Position numbers and translations under genes: made by a program. Source: Apodemus sylvaticus (lineage: Eukaryota > Chordata > Mammalia > Rodentia > Muridae). Taken from it: DNA of 64,000 nucleotides. The DNA is taken from NCBI RefSeq assembly GCF_947179515.1, contig NC_067481.1, positions 5,969,570-6,033,569 of the forward strand, written 5' to 3'. The notes under the pieces were generated by a model. That model ran no database searches. It was given only the letters and a program-made list of their open reading frames with translations, and was not told where the DNA came from. Shown here piece by piece: positions 33,650 to 43,859 of the stretch (the first letter of the stretch is position 1; each line of letters starts with the position of its first letter).

Positions 33650-33838
33650 GTTTTCTTGTATGTGTGTCTGTGTGGAGGCATTCCTGCATGGATGTCTGTG
33701 TAACACATCTATGCCTAGTGCCCACAGAGGCCAGAAGAAGGGTTACCATATCCCCTAGATCTAGAATTAAAGATGGCTATGAGCCACCATGTAGGTGCTG
33801 GGAATTGAACCTGGGTCCTCTGGAAGGGCAGCCAGTGT
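33650..33838 (-). repeat. B3-type SINE
   Basis: GCCACCATGTAGGTGCTGGG, AATTGAACCTGGGTCCTC, minus strand. Confidence 0.75.
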
Positions 33839-33889
33839 TTCCCCCTCCCAACTCCCTTCCCCCCCCACACACACTTATTGGGGGAGGCT

Positions 33890-34193
33890 GCATCAGTCCT
33901 TCAGGCCTTCCTCATGGCTGACAGCACACTGCTCAGCTCCTCCCACTTTCTCTTGGCGCTGATGCGCATGCCCACCCTCTTCCTGATGGACTTCAGTGTG
34001 CGCATGTCCTTGGACACTGAGCAACTCCGTGACGCTCGCTCATAGGGCACGAAGCCACACACCTCCCGGGTCGTGTCCCGCACGAACTTGGTGTGCTTGG
34101 TGAGGTGCCCGCAGCTGTGTCTCAGCTTGCTGACATTCTTGGTCACCTGTGGCCCTTGTTGAGTCCCACGGCCATTGGCTAAGGCAGGGCCAT
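33890..34193 (-). pseudogene. Rpl36 processed pseudogene
   Basis: An intronless minus-strand copy of ribosomal protein L36. Recognisable segments are MAVGLNKGH near the start (ATG at 34193), VTKNVSKLRHS, LTKHTKFVRD, REVCGFVPYER, ISAKRKWEELSSVL and AMRKA near the end. It is broken: a stop falls at codon 5 (MALP then TAG), a frameshift separates the first 16 codons from the rest, part of the Arg-rich RRRGR segment is missing, and the terminal AAAKKD is replaced by an early stop. A short Rpl36-like leader precedes the ATG. No poly(A) tail or clear target-site duplication is visible. It is a retrocopy and should not be functional. Confidence 0.9.
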
Positions 34194-34259
34194 GGCGGCA
34201 GCCCTTGATGGCGGCCGGGACCCATCCAGTGCGCTTAAGCAAGGAGCCATGTCTTCAGC

Positions 34260-34470
34260 CCATCTTGTGTTTTGAGACTGGATCTCCCATTGACTTAGAA
34301 CTTGCTGAGGAGGTTAAACAGGCTGGCTAGTGAGCCCTTATCTCTGCTCCTCCAGTGCTGGAGTTACAGTCACAGGGCACCACATGTGGGCTCCGGGGAT
34401 CCAGCTAAGGTCTTCATATTTGCACCACAAGCACTTTACTGACTGAACCACTTGTCTGTCCTCAACCTGG
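34260..34470 (-). repeat. Old B4-like SINE
   Basis: TTTTGAGACTGGATCTCCC, then CACAAGCACTTTACTGACTG and a decayed tRNA-like end. Confidence 0.5.
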
Positions 34471-34502
34471 TTTTGTAAAGACCATTAAAATCCAAACAGG
34501 AG

Positions 34503-34645
34503 CTGGGCTGTGGTGGTGCACGCTTTTAATCCCAGCACTTGGGAGGCAGAGGCAGGCGGATTCCTGAGTTCGAGGCCAGCCTGGTCTACAGAGTGAGTTC
34601 TAGGACAGCCAGGGCTACACAGAGAAACCCTGTCTTGAAAAACAG
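34503..34645 (+). repeat. B1 SINE
   Basis: GCTGGGCTGTGGTGGTGCAC to CCCTGTCTTGAAAAA. Confidence 0.92.
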
Positions 34646-34690
34646 AAAATGGGGCGGGGTGCGGGGGGAGACAAAAACAACAACAAAAAA

Positions 34691-34878
34691 CAGGAGCTGG
34701 AGAGATGGCTCATTGGCTAAGAGAGCTAGCTGTTCTTCCAGAGGACCCAGGTTCAATTCCCACACGCATACGGCAGTTCACAACTGTCTGTAATTCCCAG
34801 TTCCAGAGACACCCTCATATAGACAGACTTGCAGGCAAAACACCAATGCTCATAAAATAGACATAATCATTAAAAATA
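34691..34878 (+). repeat. B3-type SINE
   Basis: AGGAGCTGGAGAGATGGCTC head, CCCAGGTTCAATTCCC, AAAATAAAC tail. Confidence 0.78.
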
Positions 34879-34887
34879 AACAAAAAC

Positions 34888-35225
34888 AGCCCGGGTAGTG
34901 GTGGTGAACACCTTTAATCCCAGCTCTCTGGAGGCAGAGAGAGGCAGAGTTCTAAGAGTTCAACCGGCAGTGGTGGTGCAAGCCTTTAATCCCAGCATTT
35001 GAGAGGCAGGCGGATTTCTGAGTTCGAGGCCAGCCTGGTCTACAGAGTGAGCTCCAAGTCAGCCAGGGCTACACAGAGAAACCCTGTCTCGAAAAACAAA
35101 TTGAAACAAAACAAAAAAAAGTGTTCAAAGTCAGCCTGATCTACAAAACAAGTTCCAGGACAGCCAGGACTGTTACACAGAGAACCCCAGTCTCAAAAAA
35201 CCAAAACAAAAATCAAATAAACAAA
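34888..35225 (+). repeat. B1 inserted within a B1
   Basis: The outer B1 begins at 34888 and is interrupted after AAGAGTTCAA (34963). The inner B1 runs about 34964-35125. The outer body resumes with AGTCAGCCTGATCTAC at 35128 and ends with an A-rich tail. GTTCAA is present at both junctions. Confidence 0.82.
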
Positions 35226-35641
35226 AACAAAAAAACCCCAAAAATTTAACTGGGAAATTAAAATCTCAAAAAAAAGTTTGTTGTTGTTTCAAAACAGACA
35301 GAAGTATCTTTCTAAAGGTTCCAGACAAACCCTGTATTGAAGGTCAGACAAAAACCAGAAAGGATTTCAGGGAAGGGGCTCCGCACTTGACTGTTGCAGA
35401 ATTCCTTGTGCTCCCCAGGACCTGCAGTTTCTTCTATTCAGATGCTTAACCAGCTAGGTGAGGCCCAACCACATTATGGCTTTATTTAAAGTACACTGGT
35501 TTAAATGTTAAAATATTCAAGAAAGCACCACCACAGAAACATCTAGAATAATGTTTAACCAAATATCTGAACAACATGACCCAACTAATTTGACATATAA
35601 AATTAACCCTCAAAGACCCTAGTAAGTTACACAAGGAAGAC

Positions 35642-35918
35642 CAGGTGTGGTGCCACATGCCTGTGACTCTCACACCCGGGAGGCTAAGGCTTAAACTCAC
35701 TCATGAGCTACCCAGTAAGTTCAAAGTCAACCAGGCTGACCTAATGAAACCTTGTCTTAAAAAAAGAAAGAAAAAGCTGGGAGGTGGCAGCATATGCCCT
35801 TAATCCCAGCACTCGGGAGGCAGAGGCAGGCAGATCTCTGTGAGTTTGAGACCAACCTGGTCTACACAGTTCCAGGACAGCCAAGGATGTTACACAGAGA
35901 AGCTCTATCTTGAAAAAC
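35642..35918 (+). repeat. Two B1 SINEs in tandem
   Basis: A diverged B1 (35642-35772) and a better B1 (35775-35918). Confidence 0.8.
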
Positions 35919-36008
35919 GGAAGGAAGGAAGGAAGGAAGGAAGGAAGGAAGGAAGGAAGGAAGGAAGGAAGGAAGGAAAGGAAGGAAGGAAAGGAAGGAA
36001 GGAAGGAA
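35919..36008. repeat. (GGAA)n microsatellite
   Basis: About 21 GGAA units with two single-A interruptions, forming the expanded tail of the preceding B1. Confidence 0.95.
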
Positions 36009-36359
36009 CCATACCTGACAGTGCAGGCCTGTAATCCTAGTTACTCAGGAAACTGAAGCAGGAGAATGATAAAGCCAGGGTCTACACACACACACTTGCA
36101 GGCTGTGGTCCACGTAGTCTAATAATTGCTGTCTCCTAAAGGAAAGGTCCAGGAGCTGAAGTTGTTCCGTCCATGTGACTGATGTCTCTGGTGCTCAAGT
36201 CCTAGAGAGCCGCTAGTCTTTAGCCTTTGTTGGAATTCTGAAGAAGTAGGTCGGTCCTAATCCCTCACAGGTGTACCCAGACACTTGGTTTTTAGTTGAT
36301 TCCAGACACAGCTGGCAATCAATGAGTCACTACACTGGCTTGAAATTAAAAGTTAAAAG

Positions 36360-36545
36360 GAACAGGGTGGTGGTGGTGCACCCCTTTAATCCCAGCACTT
36401 GGGAGGCAGAGGCAGGCAGATTTCTGAGTTGGAGGCCAGCCTGGTCTACAGAGTGAGTTCCAGGACAGCCAGGACTATACAGAGAAACCCTGTCTCGAAA
36501 ACAACAACAACAACAAAAAAAACAACAACAAAACAAAACAAAAGT
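36360..36545 (+). repeat. B1 SINE
   Basis: GGTGGTGGTGGTGCACCCC to CCCTGTCTCGAAAAC with an (AAC)n tail. AAAGTTAAAAGGA-like words flank it (36347 and 36540). Confidence 0.92.
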
Positions 36546-36597
36546 TAAAAGGATACTAAAAGATATAGCTCGGTACCTCACATACATGAAGCCATAG

Positions 36598-36673
<76 letters not shown>
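36598..36673. repeat. (TG)n(AG)n compound microsatellite
   Basis: About 20 TG units directly followed by about 17 GA units. Confidence 0.96.
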
Positions 36674-36677
<4 letters not shown>

Positions 36678-36794
36678 GTTAGGAATGCTAAATCAGCAAA
36701 AACCATCCAGGCAAAGCCTCCTCTCTGACTGCATCCCCCCAGAAGCAGACGCCCTGGCAAAATGTTGTAGTCATTTATTTAGGAAGTGAAACTG

Positions 36795-36965
36795 GGTCTG
36801 CTGAGAGTGCTCGCTGCTGTTTCAGAGAACCCGGGTTCAGTCCCCAGTACTCCATGGCGGCTCCCAACCATCTGTAACTCCAGCCCAGGGGATAAGACAC
36901 CCTCTTTTGGATTCTGAGGCACTGCAAGCATGAGATACACACATGTGGACAGAACGCCTTGCCCA
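36795..36965 (+). repeat. Old B3-type SINE
   Basis: GGTCTGCTGAGAGTGCTCGC, CCCGGGTTCAGTCCCC and ATACACACATGTGGACAG. Confidence 0.6.
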
Positions 36966-37860
36966 GAGCACTGCAGCCAAGATGTCCCCTTTTGGGTGCC
37001 AACCAGACTGTCCTGATGCCAGTTCCAGTTGCCTTTAATGCTCCACAGGAGCCTGGAGGAAGCTGCGCTGAAACCACAGCTGTTTGCAGCTGAAGCACAA
37101 TCTGGCGAAGGCACTGCAGCCACTGCTGGTTCTAAGCCTGGGCTGCCCCTTTTGCAATCAGGAACCTTAGTGAGCGCTGTGCAGGAGCTCTCTTCTGCTG
37201 ACTCAGCACTTCCCCGAAAGCCCCTCCCCCCAACATAAATCCTTTGTCCGTGCAGGCACACCCTTTACTTGCTGGAGGGACTTTATTGTGAATGCTGCGG
37301 TTACACTCTCTAAAAAACGCCTTCTAGCTACACAAGCAGAAGTTCGATTCATTTCCTGAGCCAGGCAGAGATTCGTCCTGTACTGCCCCCTAGTGTTGCA
37401 ACATTTTAAGATATCATTTAGTTATCTTTATTTATGTAGAAACAGTGTCACACTATTAGTGATGGCATAGGAGGAGGAGCATTAGGCAAAGGTTGTTTAG
37501 CCCAGGCTGGCCTCAAAGTCACAGCATTCCTACTGCGGCAGCCTCCCGAGTGCAGGAGTTACAGGCATAAGCTACCACACCTGTATTTTGTTACCCACTT
37601 CTCATGTCTACCGACACAGGCTGAACTGGTAACACGGAGGCCGAGAAGGGATGCCAGTGGTAGCAGAGGCAGCAACAGTGGGTGAAGGAGAGCTGGTGGG
37701 CTGGAGAACGGCCTGGGGAGAAATGGCAGGCAGCAAATGTATCAGAGGAGAGAGACCAGGCTGGGAAGATGGCTCGGTAGATAAGAGAATATACCATATG
37801 CTGCACTGTGTGCTTCAGACCTGGTTCCCAGTCCACAGGATCCATTTAAAATGCTGGATG
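36966..37860. other. Intergenic; CTCF-like motif and SINE relics
   Basis: Contains a B1-like relic at about 37495-37590 and a B3 relic at 37755-37855. No gene is seen. Confidence 0.45.
37384..37398 (-). promoter_or_regulatory. CTCF-like motif, reverse
   Basis: Minus strand reads CAACACTAGGGGGCA, which contains an excellent CTCF core (CACTAGGGGGCA). It is not inside a recognisable B2. Binding is inferred from the motif only. Confidence 0.55.
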
Positions 37861-37861
37861 T

Positions 37862-38050
37862 GCGGGCTGGTGAGATGGCTCAGCGGGTTAAGAGCACTGA
37901 CTGCTCTTCCAAAGGTCCTGAGTTCAAATCCCAGCAACCACATGGTGGCTCACAACCATCCTAACAAGATCTGATGCCCTCTTCTGGAGTGTCTGAAGAC
38001 AGCAACAGTGTACTTACATATAATAATAAATAAATCTTTAAAAAAAAAAT
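37862..38050 (+). repeat. B2 SINE
   Basis: GGGCTGGTGAGATGGCTCAG head, AATAATAAATAAATC tail. The word AATGCTGGATGTG occurs on both sides (about 37849-37861 and 38048-38060), a likely target-site duplication. Confidence 0.94.
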
Positions 38051-38094
38051 GCTGGATGTGGCCACACACTCACCTGTAGCCCCATTTCTGCGGG

Positions 38095-38596
38095 AGAGGT
38101 GGAGGCAGGAGGATTGCCCACGTGAGCCTCCAGACTGCACTCGGAGCCGTCAAACATCTGGAACCTTGTGCCCAGCGGCGGAGTTTGGGCTCTAGCCTCG
38201 GAGCTTGCCCCATGGGCATTCAAGGGTCTGGGAAGGGCCACAAAGGAAGAGCTCTGCCTAGGCCACTTGTAATGTCTATCCAGAAGGACCCCAGCCAGGG
38301 CTCTGGTAATTCGAGTAACAGAATGAAACTGTGAGCAGCCAGACTCTAGGGGACGCATGCACAGCTGTTTACTAAAGGTTCCTCTGCCTTTGGGTTTGCT
38401 GATGCTGATGGCAGAGTTGTGGAAGAAGAAATTGGAATTGGGGCCAGGTGTGTTGATGGATGGACCAGGTGTGTTGGTGGATTGACCAGGTGTGTTGGTG
38501 GATGGACCAGGTGTGTTGGTAGATGGGTAGAGGTGGAGGCAGGAGGATTGCCCACGTGAGCCTCCAGACTGCACTCGGAGCCGCCAAACATCTGGA
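38095..38596. repeat. 68-bp direct repeat, copies 434 bp apart
   Basis: 38095-38162 and 38529-38596 are identical except for one C/T difference (near CGGAGCCG[T/C]C). The second copy interrupts the start of the 21-bp minisatellite. Confidence 0.9.
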
Positions 38597-39607
38597 TGGT
38601 TGGTGGATTGTTGGTGGATGGGCCAGGCGTGTTGGTGGATTGACCAGGTGTGTTGGTGGATTGACTAGGTGTGTTGGTGGATTGACCAGGTGTGTTGATA
38701 GATGGACTGGGTGTGATGATGGATATAGGCCAGGTGTGTTGGTAGATGGGCCAGGTGTGTTGGTAGATGGGCCAGGTGTGTTGGTGGATGGGCCAGGTGT
38801 GTTAGTGGATGGGCCAGGTGTGTTAGTGGATGGGCCAGGTGTATTAGTGGATGGGTCAGCTGTGTTGGTAGATGGGCCAGGTGTGTTGGTGGATGGGCCA
38901 GATGTGTTAGTGGATGGGCCAGATGTGTTAGTGGATAGGCCAGGCATGTTGATAGATGGGCCAGGCATGTTGATAGATGGGCCAGGTGTGTTAGTGGATG
39001 GGCCAGGTGTGTTGTGGATGGGTCAGATGTGTTAGTGGATGGGTCAGATGTGTTAGTGGATGGGTCAGGTGTGTTGGTAGATGGGCCAGGTGTGTTAGTG
39101 GATGGGCCAGGTGTGTTAGTGGATGGGCCAGATGTGTTAGTAGATAGGCCAGGCGTGTTGGTAGATGGGCCAGGCGTGTTGGTAGATGGGCCAGGTGTGT
39201 TAGTGGATGGGCCAGGTGTGTTAGTGGATGGGCCAGGTGTGTTGGTGGATGGGCCAGATGTGTTAGTGGATGGGTCAGATGTGTTAGTGGATAGGTCAGG
39301 TGTGTTGGTAGATGGGCCAGGTGTGTTAGTGGATGGGTCAGCTGTGTTGGTAGATGGGCTAGGTGTGTTGGTAGATGGGCCAAGTGTGTTAGTGGATGGG
39401 CCAGGTGTGTTGGTGGATGGGCCAGATGTGTTGGTGGATGGGCCAGATGTGTTGGTGGATGGGCCAGGTGTGTTAGTGGATGGGCCAGGTGTGTTAGTGG
39501 ATGGGTCAGCTGTGTTGGTAGATGGGCCAGGTGTGTTGGTAGATGGGCGAGGTGTGTTAGTGGATGGGGCAGCTGTGTTGATGGATGGACCAGGTGTGCT
39601 GGTAGGC
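38440..39607. repeat. 21-bp minisatellite (about 50 units)
   Basis: Unit GATGGGCCAGGTGTGTTGGT plus A or G, with variants (CAGATGTG, GTCAGCTGTG, TTAGTG). As 21 is a multiple of 3 and the unit has no stop, long open frames exist on both strands: a DGPGVLV heptad on plus and a PSTNTPG heptad on minus. Neither has promoter, splice or codon evidence, so no gene is called. Confidence 0.97.
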
Positions 39608-39714
39608 ACTGTAATTTAAGTACTTGGGGAGGGAGATGGAAAGAGGAGGAGGATCAGGAGTTTAAAGTCATTCTCTGACACAGAGTGAGTTTGAGGCCAT
39701 CTGAAGCTACATGA

Positions 39715-39724
39715 GACCCCCCCC

Positions 39725-39761
<37 letters not shown>

Positions 39762-39765
39762 GAGG
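39715..39765. repeat. (CA)n(GA)n microsatellite
   Basis: CCCCCCCCACACACAC then GA repeats. Confidence 0.9.
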
Positions 39766-40069
39766 TAGGGAGACTCACATACCTGCCACAGCATCTAAAG
39801 AACTGGGATCTGCTCCCAGCACCACTGGGCCAAGGAACAGTCTTTTGCTCCAGGGTCCAACATCCCTGCTGAGACTTAAATGCCAGAATCAGGACCGTTG
39901 CATATATAACTGAATAGCTGTGCTGTGTGGCAAACCAAACTGCTCACAAGACTGGGGAAGAGATGGGGAGTCAGCCAGTGGGAGGAGGGCAATGAGCACA
40001 TGGTCCCTAGAGAAAATAGAAAGGGGTGGAGGGTGGAGGTGGGGTGGGGGGAAGGTATCACGGCTTCCT

Positions 40070-40392
40070 GAGAGATGGCTCAGTCCTTAAGAAGGACCTG
40101 GACTCAGTTACCAGCACCCACATGATGGCTTACAACTACCTGTTAACTCCAGTTCCAGGGGATCTGATGCCCCTACTTGGGCTTTAGTGGGCACCAGGCC
40201 TATACACAGTACACAGGCACACACGAACAACTTTTATTTTGTTTTTGTTTTTTTAGACAGGGCTTCTCTGTGTGATCCTGGCTGTCCTGGAACTCGCTCT
40301 GTAGAACGGGCTGGCCTCGAACTCGGAGATCGGCCCCGTCTCTGCCTCATGAGTGCTGGAATTAAAGGTGTGCACCACCACTGCCCGGCTCT
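40070..40392. repeat. B3 relic (+) and B1 SINE (-)
   Basis: B3 at about 40070-40228 (GAGAGATGGCTCAGTCC), then a minus-strand B1 at 40228-40392. Confidence 0.8.
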
Positions 40393-40842
40393 AACTTTTT
40401 TTTTTTTAACCCCAGAAACCGAAAAGACTAATTCTGCGTGGAGATAAGCTGTCACACTGTCCTAGTTTCTTTCCCTCCTGTTTTGCTACAATTTATTTCA
40501 GCTCAGCATTCAAGGTTCTTCCCCTTGTTGCAGAAGCCTGAGGTGGCTTTGTGTGACTAGACTTCGGCTACTTTGTGGGTTCTTTTTGCTTCCACCCTCT
40601 GCACCCCTAACACTAGGTAGAGGAAAAAAAAGGATAAGGGGGCAGCGTTAACATTAGACTACTTCGTGCTGATCAGGGGCGTTGAGTTCCTTGGTGCGGT
40701 GCGAGTTTGATCTTTGCAGTTTTGTTTCTTCTTGTCTCTTCTCTGCACTCAGACACTTGACAAACTCCGATCAACAGCAACCAACCCCCAACCCATCTCC
40801 CAGGGTCCCTAGCATCAATACACCCTCTAAAAAGAGGCCAGA

Positions 40843-40885
40843 AGCCGGCGGCGGTGGCACACCCTGTCTCGAAAAAAACAAACAA
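40843..40885 (+). repeat. B1 remnant with a large internal deletion
   Basis: GCCGGCGGCGGTGGCACAC joins directly to CCTGTCTCGAAAAAAAC, so about 100 bp of the body are missing while both ends remain. Confidence 0.8.
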
Positions 40886-40899
40886 AAATTCCCAGAATT

Positions 40900-41285
40900 C
40901 CTAATGTTGCGCAATCGCAGAATCTGCCGCTAACAAAATCCCGCCCTCGAGCACAGGACAGATGGAGTGGCTGCCGAGGACAGTCTGAAGCGGCCTCATA
41001 TCCTACACCTGGGATCAAAACAATAACCGTATTCTTATATTTATGTGTTTTTAAAAGAAACCAAAATTCCCAAATTGTCGCTACAGCTTTATATTGCATC
41101 TGCAGTAAAGAAGCGCTGTCAACGGAGGAACTCGAACCCAGTTAACTCTTCACTTTTTTTGGTCCAGCGTCCCCTGCCTAGGGAATGGCCCCGCCCACAG
41201 TTTAACCGGATATTCTGACCTATGTCATGGCTCAGTGAATAAAGCTACTCCTCTGGGAGTGGAGAGGGCTTGGAGGTTAAGAAAA
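40900..41285. other. Intergenic, no feature supported
   Basis: No SINE and no convincing exon. Confidence 0.4.
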
Positions 41286-41291
41286 TTGGCT

Positions 41292-41445
41292 CAGCCGGGT
41301 GGTGGTGGCTCACGCCTTTAATCCTAGCACTTGGGAGGCAGAGGCAGGCAGATTTCTGACTTCGAGGCTTACAGAGTGAGTTCCAGAACAGCCATGGCTA
41401 CACAGAGAAATCCTGTCTTGAAAAACCAAAACAAAAACAAACAAA

Positions 41446-41479
<34 letters not shown>

Positions 41480-41500
41480 AAAGAAAGAAAAGAAAGAAAG
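41292..41500 (+). repeat. B1 SINE with a long poly(A)
   Basis: GCCGGGTGGTGGTGGCTCAC start, a short deletion after GACTTCGAGG, and about 28 As followed by GAAA repeats. Confidence 0.92.
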
Positions 41501-41514
41501 GGGGAGTCTTAACA

Positions 41515-41650
41515 GAGGAGTAGGGTTCAATTCCTGGGGCGTCTGGCACCCTCTTCCAGTTTCCTCGGGCATCAGGTATGTGGTGCACAGACATACATGG
41601 GTGCAAAACACCCACATACGTACAAAGTATAAAATAATTTTTAAAATGAA
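41515..41650 (+). repeat. Old B3-like SINE
   Basis: GGGTTCAATTCCTGGGG, ACACCCACATACGTAC and an AAAATAATTT tail. Confidence 0.5.
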
Positions 41651-41719
41651 AGTTGTCCTCTGATACCTTCCCCCCACCCTGCCATGTACCATGGCACATG
41701 GGTACAACACACACTCACT

Positions 41720-42380
41720 TAAAAAGAAAGGTGAGCCTTTCTACATTAATTAATGTAATCAAGACAATGTGCCCCGGGCCTGCTCAGGAGCACATCTCTT
41801 GGCAATATAACAATTAACACTAACTGTTGCAAGGTAGTTCCTATCCATTCACACTGAGGCAGTAAGAGGCCAGTGATTGGAGGGGAGAGAGGAGGAGGAG
41901 CTAAGGAGGGAGGGACCTCACGAGCAGAGCAGAGAGGGAGACACGGATATCCAGAAGGCTTCAGACGTATTTCTGGTGTTTTGGAGAGGTTAGAAATATT
42001 GGGATAAGACTTTATCATTGTAAATTGGCATTATGAAATTGGGAGTTTCTTATATATAAATATATTTGGTTAACTATTCAAGTTTAAGAGTCATGCTTTA
42101 CCGGAGTGGGTGCTGGGCGGAAGTGTGGGACTCGCACCGTTTACATAGCCGATGATGGAGAGGAAACACAGCTGGGAAGCTGTGCGCGCTGGCTCCAAGA
42201 GATTGGCTCTTGGTGACAGTGAGAGCCGTCCTGAGCGAGACCCGCCGGGACTTGGTGCAGAGGCCTGGCGCGGTGGTACTCTTTCTTAATTATTATCCAC
42301 TACAACTAACCATATACAGACTTTGTATATTTGAGACTGACTGTCTAAATCAGGAGTCAACAAAGCTTTTCTATAGAGAA
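41720..42380. other. Intergenic, no feature supported
   Basis: Possibly an old interspersed repeat around 41750-42080 but not identified. No gene is seen. Confidence 0.4.
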
Positions 42381-42387
42381 TCAGAAA

Positions 42388-42668
42388 GAAGCGGGTGTTG
42401 TATTGCCGATCCTGGCACTTGGGAGGCAAAGGGAGAAAGATTTCTATGAGTTGGAGGCCAGCCTGGTCTACATAAAATTTCCAGGCTAGTCAGAGCTACA
42501 TAGGGAAACCATGTCTCAAAAACAAAGAAAAGCACTGGATTACTAGGAACTGGAGAAATGGCCCAGTGATTAAGGCTGCTCTTCCAGAGGACCAAGGTTC
42601 AATTCCCAGCAGCCCCTGGAGGGTCACAACTGTTGCAAGTTTAGTTTCAGGAGCCCAGCGAATGCCCC
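42388..42668 (+). repeat. Diverged B1 and B3 SINEs
   Basis: B1 at 42388-42533 (CTGGCACTTGGGAGGCAAAG), then B3 at 42545-42668 (GGAACTGGAGAAATGGCCC). Confidence 0.75.
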
Positions 42669-43082
42669 CTTCTGTGAATGGGTGAAGGATGACCCTAGAG
42701 GCCGCAGGTGGGAGGCAGGGCGCTTGTGTGAACTGTTCTGGGGCCTGGGTTCCATACCCCACACGGTCCCTTGCTTCACAGAAAACGATCTTGTAACCGT
42801 CAGTCATACTATTCCCCCAGGACATGTCATTGGAGGACATAACTTATTAGCCCATGTGTTGAATTCAAATTGCCAAAGAACAGCATTTCTCTCTATGTTC
42901 TGTTCAAAGCCGAACTGGCTGTAATCAGTGACTCACAATTTGGGAGCATTCCGTCTATGAAATAGAAAGTTCTTGTCTGGATGGGATAACTGCCCACTGC
43001 CCACCTGCCTGTAATCGGCATTTATGGAGGATGAGAAGGAGGACTGCTGTGATTTCAGCCAGGATTCTCTCAGAAAAACAAG

Positions 43083-43085
<3 letters not shown>

Positions 43086-43124
<39 letters not shown>
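43086..43124. repeat. (GA)n microsatellite
   Basis: About 18 GA units. Confidence 0.95.
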
Positions 43125-43125
<1 letters not shown>

Positions 43126-43171
43126 AGATTATACTGAGCAGCGAGTGTTTTATGGACAGAAAAAGACCATA

Positions 43172-43375
43172 GGAGGGCTGGAGAGATGCTCAGTGGTTAA
43201 GAGCACTGACTGCTCTTCTGAAGGTCCTGAGTTCAAATCCCAGCAACCACATGGTGGCTCACAACCATCCGTAATGAGATCTGACTCCTTCTTCTGGAGT
43301 GTCTGAAGACAGCTACAGTGTACTTAGATATAACAATAAATAAATCTTAAAAAAAAAAAGAAAAAAGAAAAGAAA
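43172..43375 (+). repeat. B2 SINE with target-site duplication
   Basis: GGGCTGGAGAGATGCTCAG head and an A-rich tail. AGAAAAAGACCATAGGAG at the left and AGAAAAAAGACCAAAGGAG at the right look like a slightly diverged target-site duplication. Confidence 0.92.
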
Positions 43376-43402
43376 AAAGACCAAAGGAGGCAGACCAAGT
43401 CG

Positions 43403-43515
43403 CGTTTTGTTTGTTTCAAGGCAGGGTTTCTCTGTGTAGCCCAGGCTGTCCCAGAACTCATTCTGTAGACCAGGCTGGCCTTGAACTCAGAAATCCGCCT
43501 GCCTCTGCCTCTAGG
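43403..43515 (-). repeat. 5'-truncated B1 SINE
   Basis: AGGCAGGGTTTCTCTGTG to CTGCCTCTGCCTC; the normal head is missing. Confidence 0.85.
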
Positions 43516-43648
43516 CCTGGGCCATCCTGCCTTTAAAACGAGTCATTTCAAAGCTGCTGATCTTATAGATTCAAAGCAGGCGAGGCTGAACAGCACCTCC
43601 TCCTGTTCATTGCCCGGTTATATTTTAATCTGGCCTCTTTCGAAGCTC

Positions 43649-43698
43649 CTTTTCCTACCAAGGTCCCTAGCACCTTTTCCTACCAAGGTCCCTAGCAC
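43649..43698. repeat. Perfect 25-bp tandem duplication
   Basis: Two identical copies of a unit starting CTTTTCCTACCAAGG and ending CTAGCAC. Confidence 0.93.
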
Positions 43699-43859
43699 CA
43701 TTTCTCCAGCAGGAGGTGGAGGTGGGTGGGGTGGGCTTGGAGGGTGGGGTTGGGGGGTGTTCCGATGCAGCAGCTCAGGTCAGACAGTGACTCCCATACA
43801 TGTTACTGAAGATAAAATCGGACTTTAAGTCCCCACAAGCCAGGATTTGTGCATAAATT

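Noticed and set aside
38665..39609. 314-codon open frame on the minus strand (Pro/Thr/Ser/Asn-rich heptads), mucin-like
   Set aside because: It is the translation of a stop-free 21-bp minisatellite; frames change along the array and the other strand is open as well. No splice or promoter evidence.
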